Origin: JAKVCB01 sp963578605 | GTDB lineage: Bacteria; Planctomycetota; Planctomycetia; Pirellulales; Lacipirellulaceae | Assembly (NCBI GenBank): GCA_963578605.1 | Contig: CAUZEA010000045.1 | Span: 1-43,787 of the forward strand | Direction of reading: 5' to 3' | Length of the DNA stretch: 43,787 nt | Shown: positions 1 through 8,528 of the stretch, in pieces | How the letters are laid out: every line of letters starts with the position of its first letter | How positions within the stretch are numbered: the stretch's first letter is position 1 | The notes under the pieces: model-generated | The model's input: the letters and a program-made list of their open reading frames with translations, nothing else | The model's database searches: none | Told to the model about the DNA's origin: nothing | Position numbers and translations under genes: made by a program

Positions 1-81
1 CACGACTGGATTCACGTTGACCGGTTTCGCGTCGAATCCAGAATCAGACTGCCAACTCCGTAGTCATTGCGATATGATTTC

Positions 82-152
82 GGTGTGTCGCTTGCGACGA
101 AGGGGGTGTGTCGCTTGCGACGAAGGGACGGTGTGTCGCTTGCGACGAAGGG
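82..152. repeat. Three-copy 23-bp tandem repeat
   Basis: Three identical 23-bp units occupy 82-104, 105-127 and 130-152, with only 2 bp between the second and third. Each unit contains the interrupted palindrome TCGCTTGCGA, so every copy could form a small stem or bind a dimeric protein. A partial, decayed continuation (gggacgaagg) follows to about 165. The repeat lies about 95 bp upstream of the M20 peptidase start. It is too short and too closely packed for a CRISPR array, since there are no spacers. A dispersed genomic repeat that has expanded locally is the simplest reading; its function is unknown. Confidence 0.85.
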
Positions 153-247
153 AAGGGACGAAGGAAAGTAAAATGCCGCAGGCCCTCAGCTCCTGATACC
201 CGTGCCGACGCAACCCATTTTCTTGCCTGTGGAGGGTTCCTGTTTCC

Positions 248-1429
248 ATGTCACTTGTCATTCCTGCAGATTGCCTGCAACTGTTGCAGCGGATGGTCAG
301 CTTTAACACGATCAACCGTGTTGCCGAAGGCATCCTCTTCGTCGAGGGCCAGCTTGCCCAATACCTGGAACAGGTCGCGCAAGCATGGGGCTTCAAAACA
401 GATCGCCTGGCGGTGACCGGTGACGCCTACAATCTGCTCGTCTCCCACGAGGTCAACAGCCAGGCCCCGTGGCTCCTGTTCGACAGCCATATGGATACCG
501 TGGGTGTTGATGGAATGACGGTTCCCCCTTTTGAAGGTCTTGTCAAAGACGGGAAAATCTGGGGCAGGGGGTCGTGCGACACCAAGGGAACCGGGGCGGC
601 GATGCTGTGGGCCCTGCGAAACGCAGTGCAAAGCGGACAACTTTCCACAAACATTGCGATCCTGTTCAGCATCGAGGAAGAGGTTTCCAAGACCGGTGCA
701 ACAGTATTTGTCGAAAAGCAACTGAGCCAGCTCCCCTGGTACCCGGTCGGCGTGGTGGTTGGCGAGCCGACTCAATTGCAACTCATTGTTGCACACAATG
801 GGTATGTCCGCTGGACGATTCGCACCAACGGCCAGGCTGCGCACTCTTCCGATCCCAGCCAGGGCCGCTCGGCGATCAGTGCAATGGCTCGTGTCATCAC
901 CACCATCGAACGCGACTACATCCCCACGGTCACAACAACCCATCCGCTGGTTGGCAAAGCGCAGTGCAGCATCAATGTCATTCGGGGAGGTTCCCAAATC
1001 AACGTAATTCCAAAATCTTGCGAGGTCTTGATCGACCGTAGACTGGTGCCGGAGGAGGATGCCACCCCCGTCCTGCCGGCAGTCAAAGCCGTGCTGCAAC
1101 CGCTCTGTGAAAGTGATCCCCAACTTGATGTGGAACACCTCGAGATCAGGGTCGATCCGTCGTTATCCTTCGATATGAATCGTCCTTTGGCTGATCGTGT
1201 GGGGCAGGTCCTGGCCAACCTGGGATTCCCAGTCGAACCGGCCGGCGTCAAGTATGGCACCAACGCCAGCAATCTTGCCGCCGGCGGCTTACCTGCCGTC
1301 GTGTTGGGACCGGGAGACATAGCCCAGGCGCATCGCGCGGACGAATATCTTGAACTGGACCAGTTCGAACAAGGGATCAAGGTGTATCAAGAGCTGATGA
1401 GCCAACCAGCCAGTTTCTGGGGCCATTGA
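248..1429 (+). CDS. M20 family metallopeptidase (ArgE/DapE/ACY1-like)
   Basis: A cytoplasmic zinc-dependent amidohydrolase that would remove an acyl group or cleave a small peptide or amino-acid conjugate. The 393-residue length is normal for the family. The metal-site motifs are present in order: DSHMDTVG with His81 and Asp83, GRGSCDTKG with metal ligand Asp111, the EEE triad at 143-145 with the likely catalytic Glu, VGEPT with Glu173, and a C-terminal AHRADEY with the last metal His. The dimerisation (lid) domain lies roughly between residues 180 and 300. The ATG at 248 has a GGAGGG 11 bases upstream and there is no signal peptide. It stands alone, before an unrelated epimerase. Substrate cannot be assigned; succinyl-diaminopimelate, acetylornithine or a dipeptide are all possible. 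Confidence 0.9.
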   Translation: MSLVIPADCLQLLQRMVSFNTINRVAEGILFVEGQLAQYLEQVAQAWGFKTDRLAVTGDAYNLLVSHEVNSQAPWLLFDSHMDTVGVDGMTVPPFEGLVKDGKIWGRGSCDTKGTGAAMLWALRNAVQSGQLSTNIAILFSIEEEVSKTGATVFVEKQLSQLPWYPVGVVVGEPTQLQLIVAHNGYVRWTIRTNGQAAHSSDPSQGRSAISAMARVITTIERDYIPTVTTTHPLVGKAQCSINVIRGGSQINVIPKSCEVLIDRRLVPEEDATPVLPAVKAVLQPLCESDPQLDVEHLEIRVDPSLSFDMNRPLADRVGQVLANLGFPVEPAGVKYGTNASNLAAGGLPAVVLGPGDIAQAHRADEYLELDQFEQGIKVYQELMSQPASFWGH

Positions 1430-1683
1430 GCACCGATTGCGGTGTGGGCGTGGGATCCCACGTGTCCCCGAAAACAAGCAGCTTGCTTTCTGTGACAATG
1501 TGGGTGACGTTCTGCCCCGGGTGGGCGATCGTCGAAACGCCCCGGCATTTTTGCTTACCTCACAGCGAACACATGTGGTAAACTGGCGGCCAACAGGAGG
1601 GAAAAATTAGCCGGGCAAAAAGACCGAGTCCCTTGAGACGAACACGTGCAACAATACCGAATTGTCGAAATGGGAGAAACCAA

Positions 1684-2802
1684 ATGCCCAAGCCATGCTT
1701 GTTAATCCTGCTGGCCACATTATTTTCTCAACTCGCCGTCAGTGAAGAAGTGATGAAAAAAGAGTTTGGTAAAACAAGATCTGGAGAAACGGTTGACGTT
1801 TACACCGTCAAAAACCCTGCGGGAATGATCATGCAAGTCATGACGCGCGGAGCGACATTGATTGGCGTTGAGGTACCCGATCGAGACGGTCAATTGGCGG
1901 ATGTCGCGTTTGGTTTCGACAGGGTGGCTGACTACGAGTCGGACAAGCACCAGTATTTTGGGACCACAACTGGCCGCTGTGCCAACCGTATCGCCAAAGG
2001 CAAGTTCTCCCTGGACGGGAAAGAGTACCAGCTTGCGATTAACAACGGTCCTAATCACCTCCACGGTGGAATCACGCGCAGCCTCGACAAAGTCATTTGG
2101 AATGCCGATCCGTTTGAAAATGCCCGCGGGCGGGGTGTGAAGTTCACGTACCATAGCCCCGCTGGCGAAGAGAATTATCCCGGCAATCTCGATATTACCG
2201 TGACTTACACGCTCACCGATGAAAATGAAATTCGGATCGATTATAAAGCAACCACCGACGAAAATTCACCGGTTAACCTGACAAACCATGCGTACTTCAA
2301 TCTCGCCGGTGCCGGAGCACTAACCATTCACGACCACATTCTTATCATCAACGCAAATAACTACACACCGGTTGACGACACGCTTATTCCCACGGGGGAG
2401 ATTGTATCGGTCGAAGGAACCCCGCTCGATTTTCGCCAGCCCACGCCGATCGGCCTGCGTGTTGCAGAACTGGACAACACATCAACTACCGGCTATGACC
2501 ACAACTATGTACTCAACAAATCCAGGCTGGGTGAACTGAGTTTGGCAGCCGTGTTAAAAGATCCGTCGTCGGGGAGAACCCTGACCGTCTGGACGACCGA
2601 ACCTGGAGTCCAGTTCTACGGTGGCAACTTCCTGTTCGGGCAGGAAGGAAAACAGGGTAAGACCTATGCCCGGCGCAGCGGATGTTGCCTCGAAACCCAG
2701 CATTTTCCCGATTCGGTGAATCAGCCCGATTTTCCCAGTGTTATTCTGAAGCCAAGCGATACGTACCAACAGACGTGTATTTACGCATTTTCTGCTGACT
2801 GA
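1684..2802 (+). CDS. Aldose 1-epimerase, exported (galactose mutarotase family)
   Basis: Interconverts alpha and beta anomers of aldoses. The 372-residue protein starts at the ATG at 1684, which has GGGAG just upstream and gives a clean signal peptide (MPKPCLLILLATLFSQLAVS). The open frame extends to 1633, but that extension is charged and would bury the signal. Family motifs are clear: FGFD, GRCANRIAKGKF, NNGPNHLHGG with the substrate-binding His, LTNHAYFNLAG with the catalytic His, YDHNYVL, and a Glu region near EPGVQFYGGNFL. Export suggests it acts in the periplasm on sugars released from polysaccharides. The family assignment is firm; galM is not given as a symbol because the exact sugar is unknown. 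Confidence 0.92.
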   Translation: MPKPCLLILLATLFSQLAVSEEVMKKEFGKTRSGETVDVYTVKNPAGMIMQVMTRGATLIGVEVPDRDGQLADVAFGFDRVADYESDKHQYFGTTTGRCANRIAKGKFSLDGKEYQLAINNGPNHLHGGITRSLDKVIWNADPFENARGRGVKFTYHSPAGEENYPGNLDITVTYTLTDENEIRIDYKATTDENSPVNLTNHAYFNLAGAGALTIHDHILIINANNYTPVDDTLIPTGEIVSVEGTPLDFRQPTPIGLRVAELDNTSTTGYDHNYVLNKSRLGELSLAAVLKDPSSGRTLTVWTTEPGVQFYGGNFLFGQEGKQGKTYARRSGCCLETQHFPDSVNQPDFPSVILKPSDTYQQTCIYAFSAD

Positions 2803-3110
2803 CAGACCCCGCACTCCACACTGGGAAGGAGACCCCTTGCGGGGGGACCGGCAAGTGTCTGGTAAAAAATACCTGCCAAAAAACGCCGCATGGTTTATGT
2901 GTTGTCGATCTCGTGTCAGGTCCGCACAAGAAGAAACCCCCAGGCATTTTGTCGATATATCCCCATCCAACCTGCCTCCCATGGTCAGCGCAATGGGGTT
3001 CATGGCTGGGGCACAAATGTTACCGCCCCGCTTTTCCCACCCTAGCCATTTGGCCGTGATCTGTTGTATCCTGTCGACACAACGACTGCTTTCATGGAAA
3101 GGAAATCTTT
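2803..3110. other. Intergenic region between epimerase and SDR gene
   Basis: About 308 bases without a convincing gene. The open frame across 2837-3190 runs into the SDR gene in another frame, has no Shine-Dalgarno sequence and no recognisable product. A ribosome-binding site (AAAGGAAA) just before 3111 belongs to the SDR gene. No strong hairpin or promoter was recognised. Confidence 0.6.
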
Positions 3111-3884
3111 ATGGGTCTCAAGCAAGCCACCCGTGTCCTCGTGACAGCCGGGGCATCGGGAATTGGCCGAACCACCGCAAAGCTCTTTAAGGACGACGGT
3201 GCAAATGTACAGATTTGCGACATTTCAGAGGCGCATCTCAAAACTGCTCTGAGTGAAATTCCGGGCCTGCACGGATGTCTCGCCGACGTGGCCGACCTGG
3301 CCCAAGTCGATAAACTCTTCGGCGAAGTTCGTAAAAACCTGGGCGGACTCGACGTCCTGATCAACAACGCCGGGATTGCGGGTCCAACCCTCGCCGTCGA
3401 AGAGATTGACCCGGAAGACTGGAATCAGACGATGGCCGTCAACATTACGGGACAATTCCTGTGCACTCGTCGGGCCGTGCCACTCCTGAAAGAAAGTGGT
3501 GGTGGCTCGATCATCAACCTGTCGTCGGTAGCAGGCCGCTTTGGTTATCCCCTCCGGACTCCCTATGCGGCTTCAAAATGGGCAGTCGTCGGATTCACCA
3601 AAAGTCTCGCCATCGAATTAGGCCCGCATAAAATTCGTGTCAATGCGATCCAGCCCGGGCTTGTTTCCAATCAGCGCGCCCAGGATGTCATCCGCAATAA
3701 AGCCCAGGCCCGCAATCTCTCCAACGAAGAAATGGAGCAGATCTATCTGAACCAGATTTCACTCCGGGAATTTGTGACCGAAGCAGACATTGCCCAGATG
3801 ATGTTCTTCCTTGCCTCGGACGCGGGGAGCAAAATCTCCGGCCAGGCAATCAGCATCTGTGGTAACACCGAGTATCTGGCTTAG
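3111..3884 (+). CDS. SDR family NAD(P)-dependent oxidoreductase
   Basis: A classical short-chain dehydrogenase/reductase of 257 residues. It has the nucleotide motif TAGASGIG (12-19), Asp37 at the end of the second strand (favouring NAD over NADP), NNAG (85-88), Asn111, and the catalytic Ser139, Tyr152 and Lys156 in YAASK. The C-terminal region keeps the QPG loop after strand beta-6 and an 'ISGQAISICGN' end typical of 3-oxoacyl reductase-like or sugar/hydroxy-acid dehydrogenases. The ATG at 3111 has AAAGGAAA upstream. It ends about 390 bases before the PQQ alcohol dehydrogenase on the same strand, so a link to that pathway is possible but not shown. Substrate unknown. Confidence 0.92.
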   Translation: MGLKQATRVLVTAGASGIGRTTAKLFKDDGANVQICDISEAHLKTALSEIPGLHGCLADVADLAQVDKLFGEVRKNLGGLDVLINNAGIAGPTLAVEEIDPEDWNQTMAVNITGQFLCTRRAVPLLKESGGGSIINLSSVAGRFGYPLRTPYAASKWAVVGFTKSLAIELGPHKIRVNAIQPGLVSNQRAQDVIRNKAQARNLSNEEMEQIYLNQISLREFVTEADIAQMMFFLASDAGSKISGQAISICGNTEYLA

Positions 3885-4274
3885 TTCAATCACGGGGTCG
3901 TAAACCCTTGATGTTCTCGTCAGCAGCGTTTATTTGCGCCCGCTCGCGAAACCACAAGTGACCTGCCGTCACGATCGACCACCCCCGTTTGCCCCCCGGT
4001 TTGGTGTCATTGACTCCGCCAATTTTGACTGGCCTATGAATTGCCAGTGTGCTACTTTTTCGATGGGTGGATACCACCGGTGCTCGAATGTGTTGTGGCC
4101 AACAAAATCGATGAAATCTGGGTTTTTTTAGCAAAACGTTATTGTTGGTACCAGTTGAGGTCGGTCTCACCAAGGTCGCCAGTACTTGTTTAGCGACCAT
4201 AAATTGGTAAGATCTGCGAACAGTCTCGTGGTCGATTTTACTACGTCTCGTGCTTCGAAATGGAGGGTTTCGTC
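3885..4274. other. Leader region of the PQQ alcohol dehydrogenase block
   Basis: About 390 bases without a gene. It contains two short perfect inverted repeats: ACTGGC/GCCAGT at 4028-4033 and 4043-4048, and GGTGG/CCACC at 4066-4078. A sigma70-like promoter candidate lies at 4186-4213. The small open frames here have no ribosome-binding site and no family resemblance. Confidence 0.5.
4186..4213 (+). promoter_or_regulatory. Candidate sigma70-type promoter for the PQQ dehydrogenase block
   Basis: TTGTTT at 4186-4191 and TAAGAT at 4208-4213 are separated by 16 bases and sit about 60 bases before the likely GTG start at 4275. Each box keeps the most conserved bases of the -35 and -10 elements, but neither is perfect. 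Two inverted repeats lie 110-160 bases further upstream. Confidence 0.3.
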
Positions 4275-6041
4275 GTGTGTTTTTTACGCCACATCCCAGG
4301 TTTTTCAGCGCTGATCGTGTTTGGAGTACTATTGATTCCCAGCCATCAGCTCCTGTCGCAAGAGGCGGTCGGGCCGGTCGATCAGAACGATCTGCTCCAA
4401 GCGCAACAGAACGATGCCAGTTGGCTTATGTATGGTCGTACCTACGATAGCAAGCGCTATTCGGCACTCACCCAAATTAACCGCCAGAACGTCGATAAGC
4501 TGATCCCGGTGTGGACATTTCAAACGGGTGTCCTCGATGGTTTTGAGTGCTCGCCGCTGGTGATCGATGGCATCATGTACATCACCACGCCTTGGAACCA
4601 TGCCTACGCAATTGACTGTCGCACGGGTTCGCATCTGTGGCATTATCAAAAGTCGTTACCCGATAATCTGGCATTGTGCTGCGACGCCGTGAACCGCGGC
4701 TTTGGAGCTTGGGGAAATCGCCTCTACATGTCGACTCTCGACGCACATCTGGTTTGTCTTGATCGGTATACGGGTGAAGAGCTGTGGGATGAACCGATCA
4801 CCGCTTACGGCGAAAACGGTCAAGAAGAAAAAGATATCTACAAGCTCGCCTACAGCGCAACGGTCGCTCCCCTGGTTATTGACGACAAAGTGATAATCGG
4901 TATTAGCGGCGCAGAATATGGCATTCGTGGGTTCATCGACGCGTACCACGTCGAAACCGGCAAGCGGCTGTGGAGGTTCTACACCGTTCCCAACGCAAAA
5001 GATAAAGAACCGCATGCCCGGCAAGCACTCAAATCGTGGGAAGGCCAGTCGTGGCTAACGGGTGGCGGCTCGGCGTGGGTTACCGGCACCTACGATCCTG
5101 AACTCAACACGCTCTATTGGGGGATCGGGAACCCCTCACCCGATTTCAACGGCGAAGTTCGTAAGGGCGACAACCTTTACACATGTTCGATTGTTGCACT
5201 GAATCCCGACGACGGCAGCTACAAATGGCACTTTCAAAACAGCCCGCACGACGTTTGGGACTATGACGGTGTCAATACGCCAGTGCTGGTCGACGTTGAG
5301 CACCAGGGAAAAAAGGTCAAAGCCCTGGTCCAAGCCCACCGCAATGGCTATTTCTATTGCCTGAATCGCGAGAACGGAAAGTTTCTGTACGGCAAACCGT
5401 TCTGTGAAGTCAACTGGACCGACCGATCGAAAGGTGTCGAGGGACTGGATCCCAAGACGGGGCGTCCGTTTGTCAGTGAGGCGGCGCTGCCAACCGAAGA
5501 AGGTGTGCGGGTTTGCCCAGGGGCGGCGGGTGGAAAAGAGTGGAATCCGATGGCTTATCATCCCGGTACGAACTGTGCCTACGTGCCAGTCATCAACAAT
5601 TGTGCAAACTTCACGTCTGGCAAAGCCTTCTTCATTAAAGGTCAACCCTATTGGGGAAGTTCCTTAACGCTCATCGACAATGAGGCCTCCGGCTCGTTCA
5701 AGGCCATCGATGTCAACACGGGGGAGACCAAATGGAGTGTAGATACACGTTCGCCCATGGTGGCAGGTGTGCTGGCAACGGCCGGCGGGCTGGTATTCAC
5801 CGGCGACGCCGAGGGATACATCTCGGCCTATGATGCAAAAACAGGCGATGTACTCTGGTATTTCCAATGCGGATCGGGGCATCACGCATCACCCATTACC
5901 TATAAACTTGACGGCAAACAATACATTGCGGTGTGCGCCGGATGGGGCGGTTGGACTGCCGGCTTTGCCGGCGATGGTGCACCATGGTTGCGCGACGGAC
6001 GACGCGGAAATACACTCTTTGTGTTTGCCTTGCCCGATTAA
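4275..6041 (+). CDS. PQQ-dependent alcohol dehydrogenase, lanthanide-type active site
   Basis: A periplasmic quinoprotein of the methanol/ethanol dehydrogenase family that oxidises primary alcohols and passes electrons to a cytochrome c. Numbering from the upstream ATG at 4260, the eight-bladed propeller begins at LMYGRTYDSKRYS. It contains the vicinal disulfide Cys140-Cys141, metal ligands Glu219 (GAEYG) and Asn291 (GNPSP), the catalytic Asp334, and Asp336 two residues later in WDYDGVN. That second Asp is the residue associated with lanthanide instead of calcium binding in XoxF-type enzymes. There is no fused cytochrome domain. I prefer the GTG at 4275 because GGAGGG at 4262-4267 is ideally spaced; both starts give a signal peptide. 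It heads a block with a binding protein, a cytochrome and pqqABCDE. A multi-carbon alcohol substrate is as likely as methanol. Confidence 0.93.
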   Translation: MCFLRHIPGFSALIVFGVLLIPSHQLLSQEAVGPVDQNDLLQAQQNDASWLMYGRTYDSKRYSALTQINRQNVDKLIPVWTFQTGVLDGFECSPLVIDGIMYITTPWNHAYAIDCRTGSHLWHYQKSLPDNLALCCDAVNRGFGAWGNRLYMSTLDAHLVCLDRYTGEELWDEPITAYGENGQEEKDIYKLAYSATVAPLVIDDKVIIGISGAEYGIRGFIDAYHVETGKRLWRFYTVPNAKDKEPHARQALKSWEGQSWLTGGGSAWVTGTYDPELNTLYWGIGNPSPDFNGEVRKGDNLYTCSIVALNPDDGSYKWHFQNSPHDVWDYDGVNTPVLVDVEHQGKKVKALVQAHRNGYFYCLNRENGKFLYGKPFCEVNWTDRSKGVEGLDPKTGRPFVSEAALPTEEGVRVCPGAAGGKEWNPMAYHPGTNCAYVPVINNCANFTSGKAFFIKGQPYWGSSLTLIDNEASGSFKAIDVNTGETKWSVDTRSPMVAGVLATAGGLVFTGDAEGYISAYDAKTGDVLWYFQCGSGHHASPITYKLDGKQYIAVCAGWGGWTAGFAGDGAPWLRDGRRGNTLFVFALPD

Positions 6042-6131
6042 TGGCACGCTCCTGGACGCATCTTGGAAACGGCCAGATCACCCAGCAGGACGACCACCGC
6101 TCCCCATGCAACCACCGATTACCGACTGTAG

Positions 6132-8528
6132 ATGTTTGATTTGAAGACCCTAAAAACTGATTATCGGCTTGTTGTCGCTGGAGTGGTTTGGACTCTCCTG
6201 ATTTGTGCTGCTCCAATCCAGCTTTGGGGAGCGGGGATGCCGTTGCGGTTCTGCGTCGACACCACCGCCATGCCCCGTTCAGGCCAACGTCCCGATGGAA
6301 GCTGGAAAGGTGTCGATGTCGAGGTTGCCAGGTTGATCGCTGCAAAACTGGACCGCCCGCTGCAACTTAACGGCTGTACAGCCGACACGTGCCGTTGGAA
6401 AAAACTTAAGAACGGGCTATGCGATGTGGTGATCGGCGTACCAGAGGGTATGCCCAACAGCCCGGTTGCGACCTGGATCGCGCCCTACGCGGCTGGGCAG
6501 TTTGGGCTAGTCATTCAGCGCGGCAATCGCACCGTGCAATCGCTTGGCGACCTGCGTGGTCGTCGCGTTGGCCTTGTCACGGGAACGGTCCCTCTTTCCA
6601 GCAGGGACCAAACCCTGGTGCGGTTCGCATCCCGGAAATCCCTGCTCGACGGCTTTCACGCGGCAAAACTCGACGGCGCGCTGGCCGATACCGACTTTAC
6701 TGCCTGGTATCTTCGCAAGCATCCCCAGAAACCACTCCAGATTGTGGCAGAATTTGTTCCTCAGCATCGCTGGAATATCGGACTGGCCGTCCGGGCCGAT
6801 GACCAGCAGCTGAGGCTTCAAATTGAACGCGCGGTCACCAATCTTTTGCGGCGCGCTGAATTCACGGCAATCTTCGCCAAGTATGGTCTCGTGCATCGGG
6901 CACCGCTGGTTGAGCCATCTCAGCCGGTCGTCGTTACTGATACCTGGCAACAAATTCAAAGCGAAGGCAAACTGAGCGTGAGCATGGATCCGGCGAATCT
7001 GCCCTATTCCAGCGCCGATCCCGAAAAACCTGGTTTCGACCTCGAACTTGCACAGGCCCTGGCAATCGAGCTGGGAGTTGAATTGGAGTTGAATTGGATC
7101 GACGTCCTCCGCGAAACCGCTATTGGGGCATTGCTTCAGTTCGAATGTGACGTGGCGTTGGGTGCGGCTGTTGATCCGCAAGCAATGGACGATGAGGAAG
7201 AACTTGCCGGCAAAGTTATTTACTCCCGACCCTACTACGGAACGGGCTACCTGCTCGTCAAACGCGAGGACAGCCCCACGGTGAAGTCGCTGACTGAGCT
7301 GCACGGGGAACGCTCGCGCCGAATCGGAACTCAAGCCGGTACGGTCGCTGATTACAATCTGCGGCAAAATGGATATCTGCGTCGGCTGTTTGGCACACAA
7401 TTGGCAGTTCTCACCGCATTGGATCAAGGTGATATCGACTACGCTTACCTCTGGTCGAATATTGGTTGGATCCTCAAAACCTCCCCAGAATTAAACGCTG
7501 TTCTGATCGAGGACCAGGTTCCAGAAGAGCGCTGGAACATAGCGATCGCCATGCGGAACGGCGACACGGAGTTGAAAACACATGTCGATGTCGCCATCAA
7601 AAGATTGATCGAAAAAGGGATCGTCTCCCAAACACTTGCCAAATACCACATCCCCTACTTCCCCGCTTTTCAAGAGGCCAATCACGCTGAGGCAAAGCCA
7701 GCCGGGAACGGGCAGACTCCGCTGGGCCAACAGCAGCGCACGCCGGTCGTACACCAACGCGTCGATCGTGGCCTCGAACCGAAAATGGACCGTCGCCAAC
7801 ACTCCCAGAAACGATATGGCGGACTGGCGAAAATTCGCTCGCGCGGCACCCTGGTCGTCGCCCTCGATCAGCATAATCTGCCGTTCTCGACAGCGCATCC
7901 CAAGCCGGCCGGGCTTGACTACGAGATTGCCCAACAGATTGCCACGGCCCTGGGTGTGTCGCTCGATATTTACTGGGCCTATTCATCGCACGACTCTTAT
8001 CCGGGTAAATTGGCCAGTAAAAAATTGTGCGACGTCATTCTCGGCATCACGCCCGATGATCGGTTTGCGGGCCGAGTCATCTATACCAACCCCTACTACC
8101 ATGCCGGCTATCAATGGGCCGTGCGGGCAGGGACGAACTCGAAATCGTCGGGAGACGGCCCTGTCGCGGTTGAGTCAGGCGTTGCCGTCCGCGGACTTCA
8201 GGGCCGCGTCGTCCGCTCCTACCCTGACCTTCCCGCCCTGTTTGTCGCAGTAACCTCTGCAGAAGTTGACGCCGCCTATGTGGTCTCGACGCGCGGTAAC
8301 TGGCTGGCCGCCCAACACTGGCCCGGCCGCCTGGAAATGTTGCCCGCCAGCGACACCGTCGATCGCTTTCCCATCTGTGCTGCTGTGCGCCGCACCGAAC
8401 CCGATCTCAAAGAGGCCATCGACGAAGTTTTTGTTGAGCTGCAAGAATCCGCGACCCTGAAAAAACTGTTTGCCCGATGGCACATACCGATCGACGTGGT
8501 CAGTTCACGCAGCGAGGTGGTGCAATGA
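6132..8528 (+). CDS. Triple-domain periplasmic solute-binding protein (MxaJ/XoxJ-like)
   Basis: An exported 798-residue protein with a signal peptide (hydrophobic segment about 13-33) and three consecutive SBP_bac_3-type domains at about 37-255, 277-508 and 565-790. Domains 2 and 3 begin with matching motifs (GKLSVSMDPANLPYS and GTLVVALDQHNLPFS) and share a PYY motif. Domain 1 keeps CDVVIGVPEG but is more diverged. Each domain ends with a similar (F/L)A(K/R)(Y/W) helix. The 'NLPFS ... CDVVIG' pattern is that of MxaJ/XoxJ, the partner of PQQ methanol dehydrogenases, which normally has one domain of about 270-300 residues. It lies 90 bases after the dehydrogenase and overlaps the cytochrome gene by ATGA. 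It probably helps dehydrogenase assembly or maturation; the exact role even of single-domain XoxJ is not settled. The linker at 510-564 is rich in Gln, Arg and Lys. Confidence 0.88.
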   Translation: MFDLKTLKTDYRLVVAGVVWTLLICAAPIQLWGAGMPLRFCVDTTAMPRSGQRPDGSWKGVDVEVARLIAAKLDRPLQLNGCTADTCRWKKLKNGLCDVVIGVPEGMPNSPVATWIAPYAAGQFGLVIQRGNRTVQSLGDLRGRRVGLVTGTVPLSSRDQTLVRFASRKSLLDGFHAAKLDGALADTDFTAWYLRKHPQKPLQIVAEFVPQHRWNIGLAVRADDQQLRLQIERAVTNLLRRAEFTAIFAKYGLVHRAPLVEPSQPVVVTDTWQQIQSEGKLSVSMDPANLPYSSADPEKPGFDLELAQALAIELGVELELNWIDVLRETAIGALLQFECDVALGAAVDPQAMDDEEELAGKVIYSRPYYGTGYLLVKREDSPTVKSLTELHGERSRRIGTQAGTVADYNLRQNGYLRRLFGTQLAVLTALDQGDIDYAYLWSNIGWILKTSPELNAVLIEDQVPEERWNIAIAMRNGDTELKTHVDVAIKRLIEKGIVSQTLAKYHIPYFPAFQEANHAEAKPAGNGQTPLGQQQRTPVVHQRVDRGLEPKMDRRQHSQKRYGGLAKIRSRGTLVVALDQHNLPFSTAHPKPAGLDYEIAQQIATALGVSLDIYWAYSSHDSYPGKLASKKLCDVILGITPDDRFAGRVIYTNPYYHAGYQWAVRAGTNSKSSGDGPVAVESGVAVRGLQGRVVRSYPDLPALFVAVTSAEVDAAYVVSTRGNWLAAQHWPGRLEMLPASDTVDRFPICAAVRRTEPDLKEAIDEVFVELQESATLKKLFARWHIPIDVVSSRSEVVQ

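Noticed and set aside
82..152. CRISPR array
   Set aside because: Units abut with 0-2 bp between them, so there are no spacers, and no cas genes are present.
251..1138. Open frame of 295 codons on the minus strand
   Set aside because: It overlaps the well-supported M20 peptidase and encodes a sequence without family character.
6507..7427. Open frame of 306 codons on the minus strand
   Set aside because: It lies inside the triple-domain binding protein, whose domain motifs are unmistakable.
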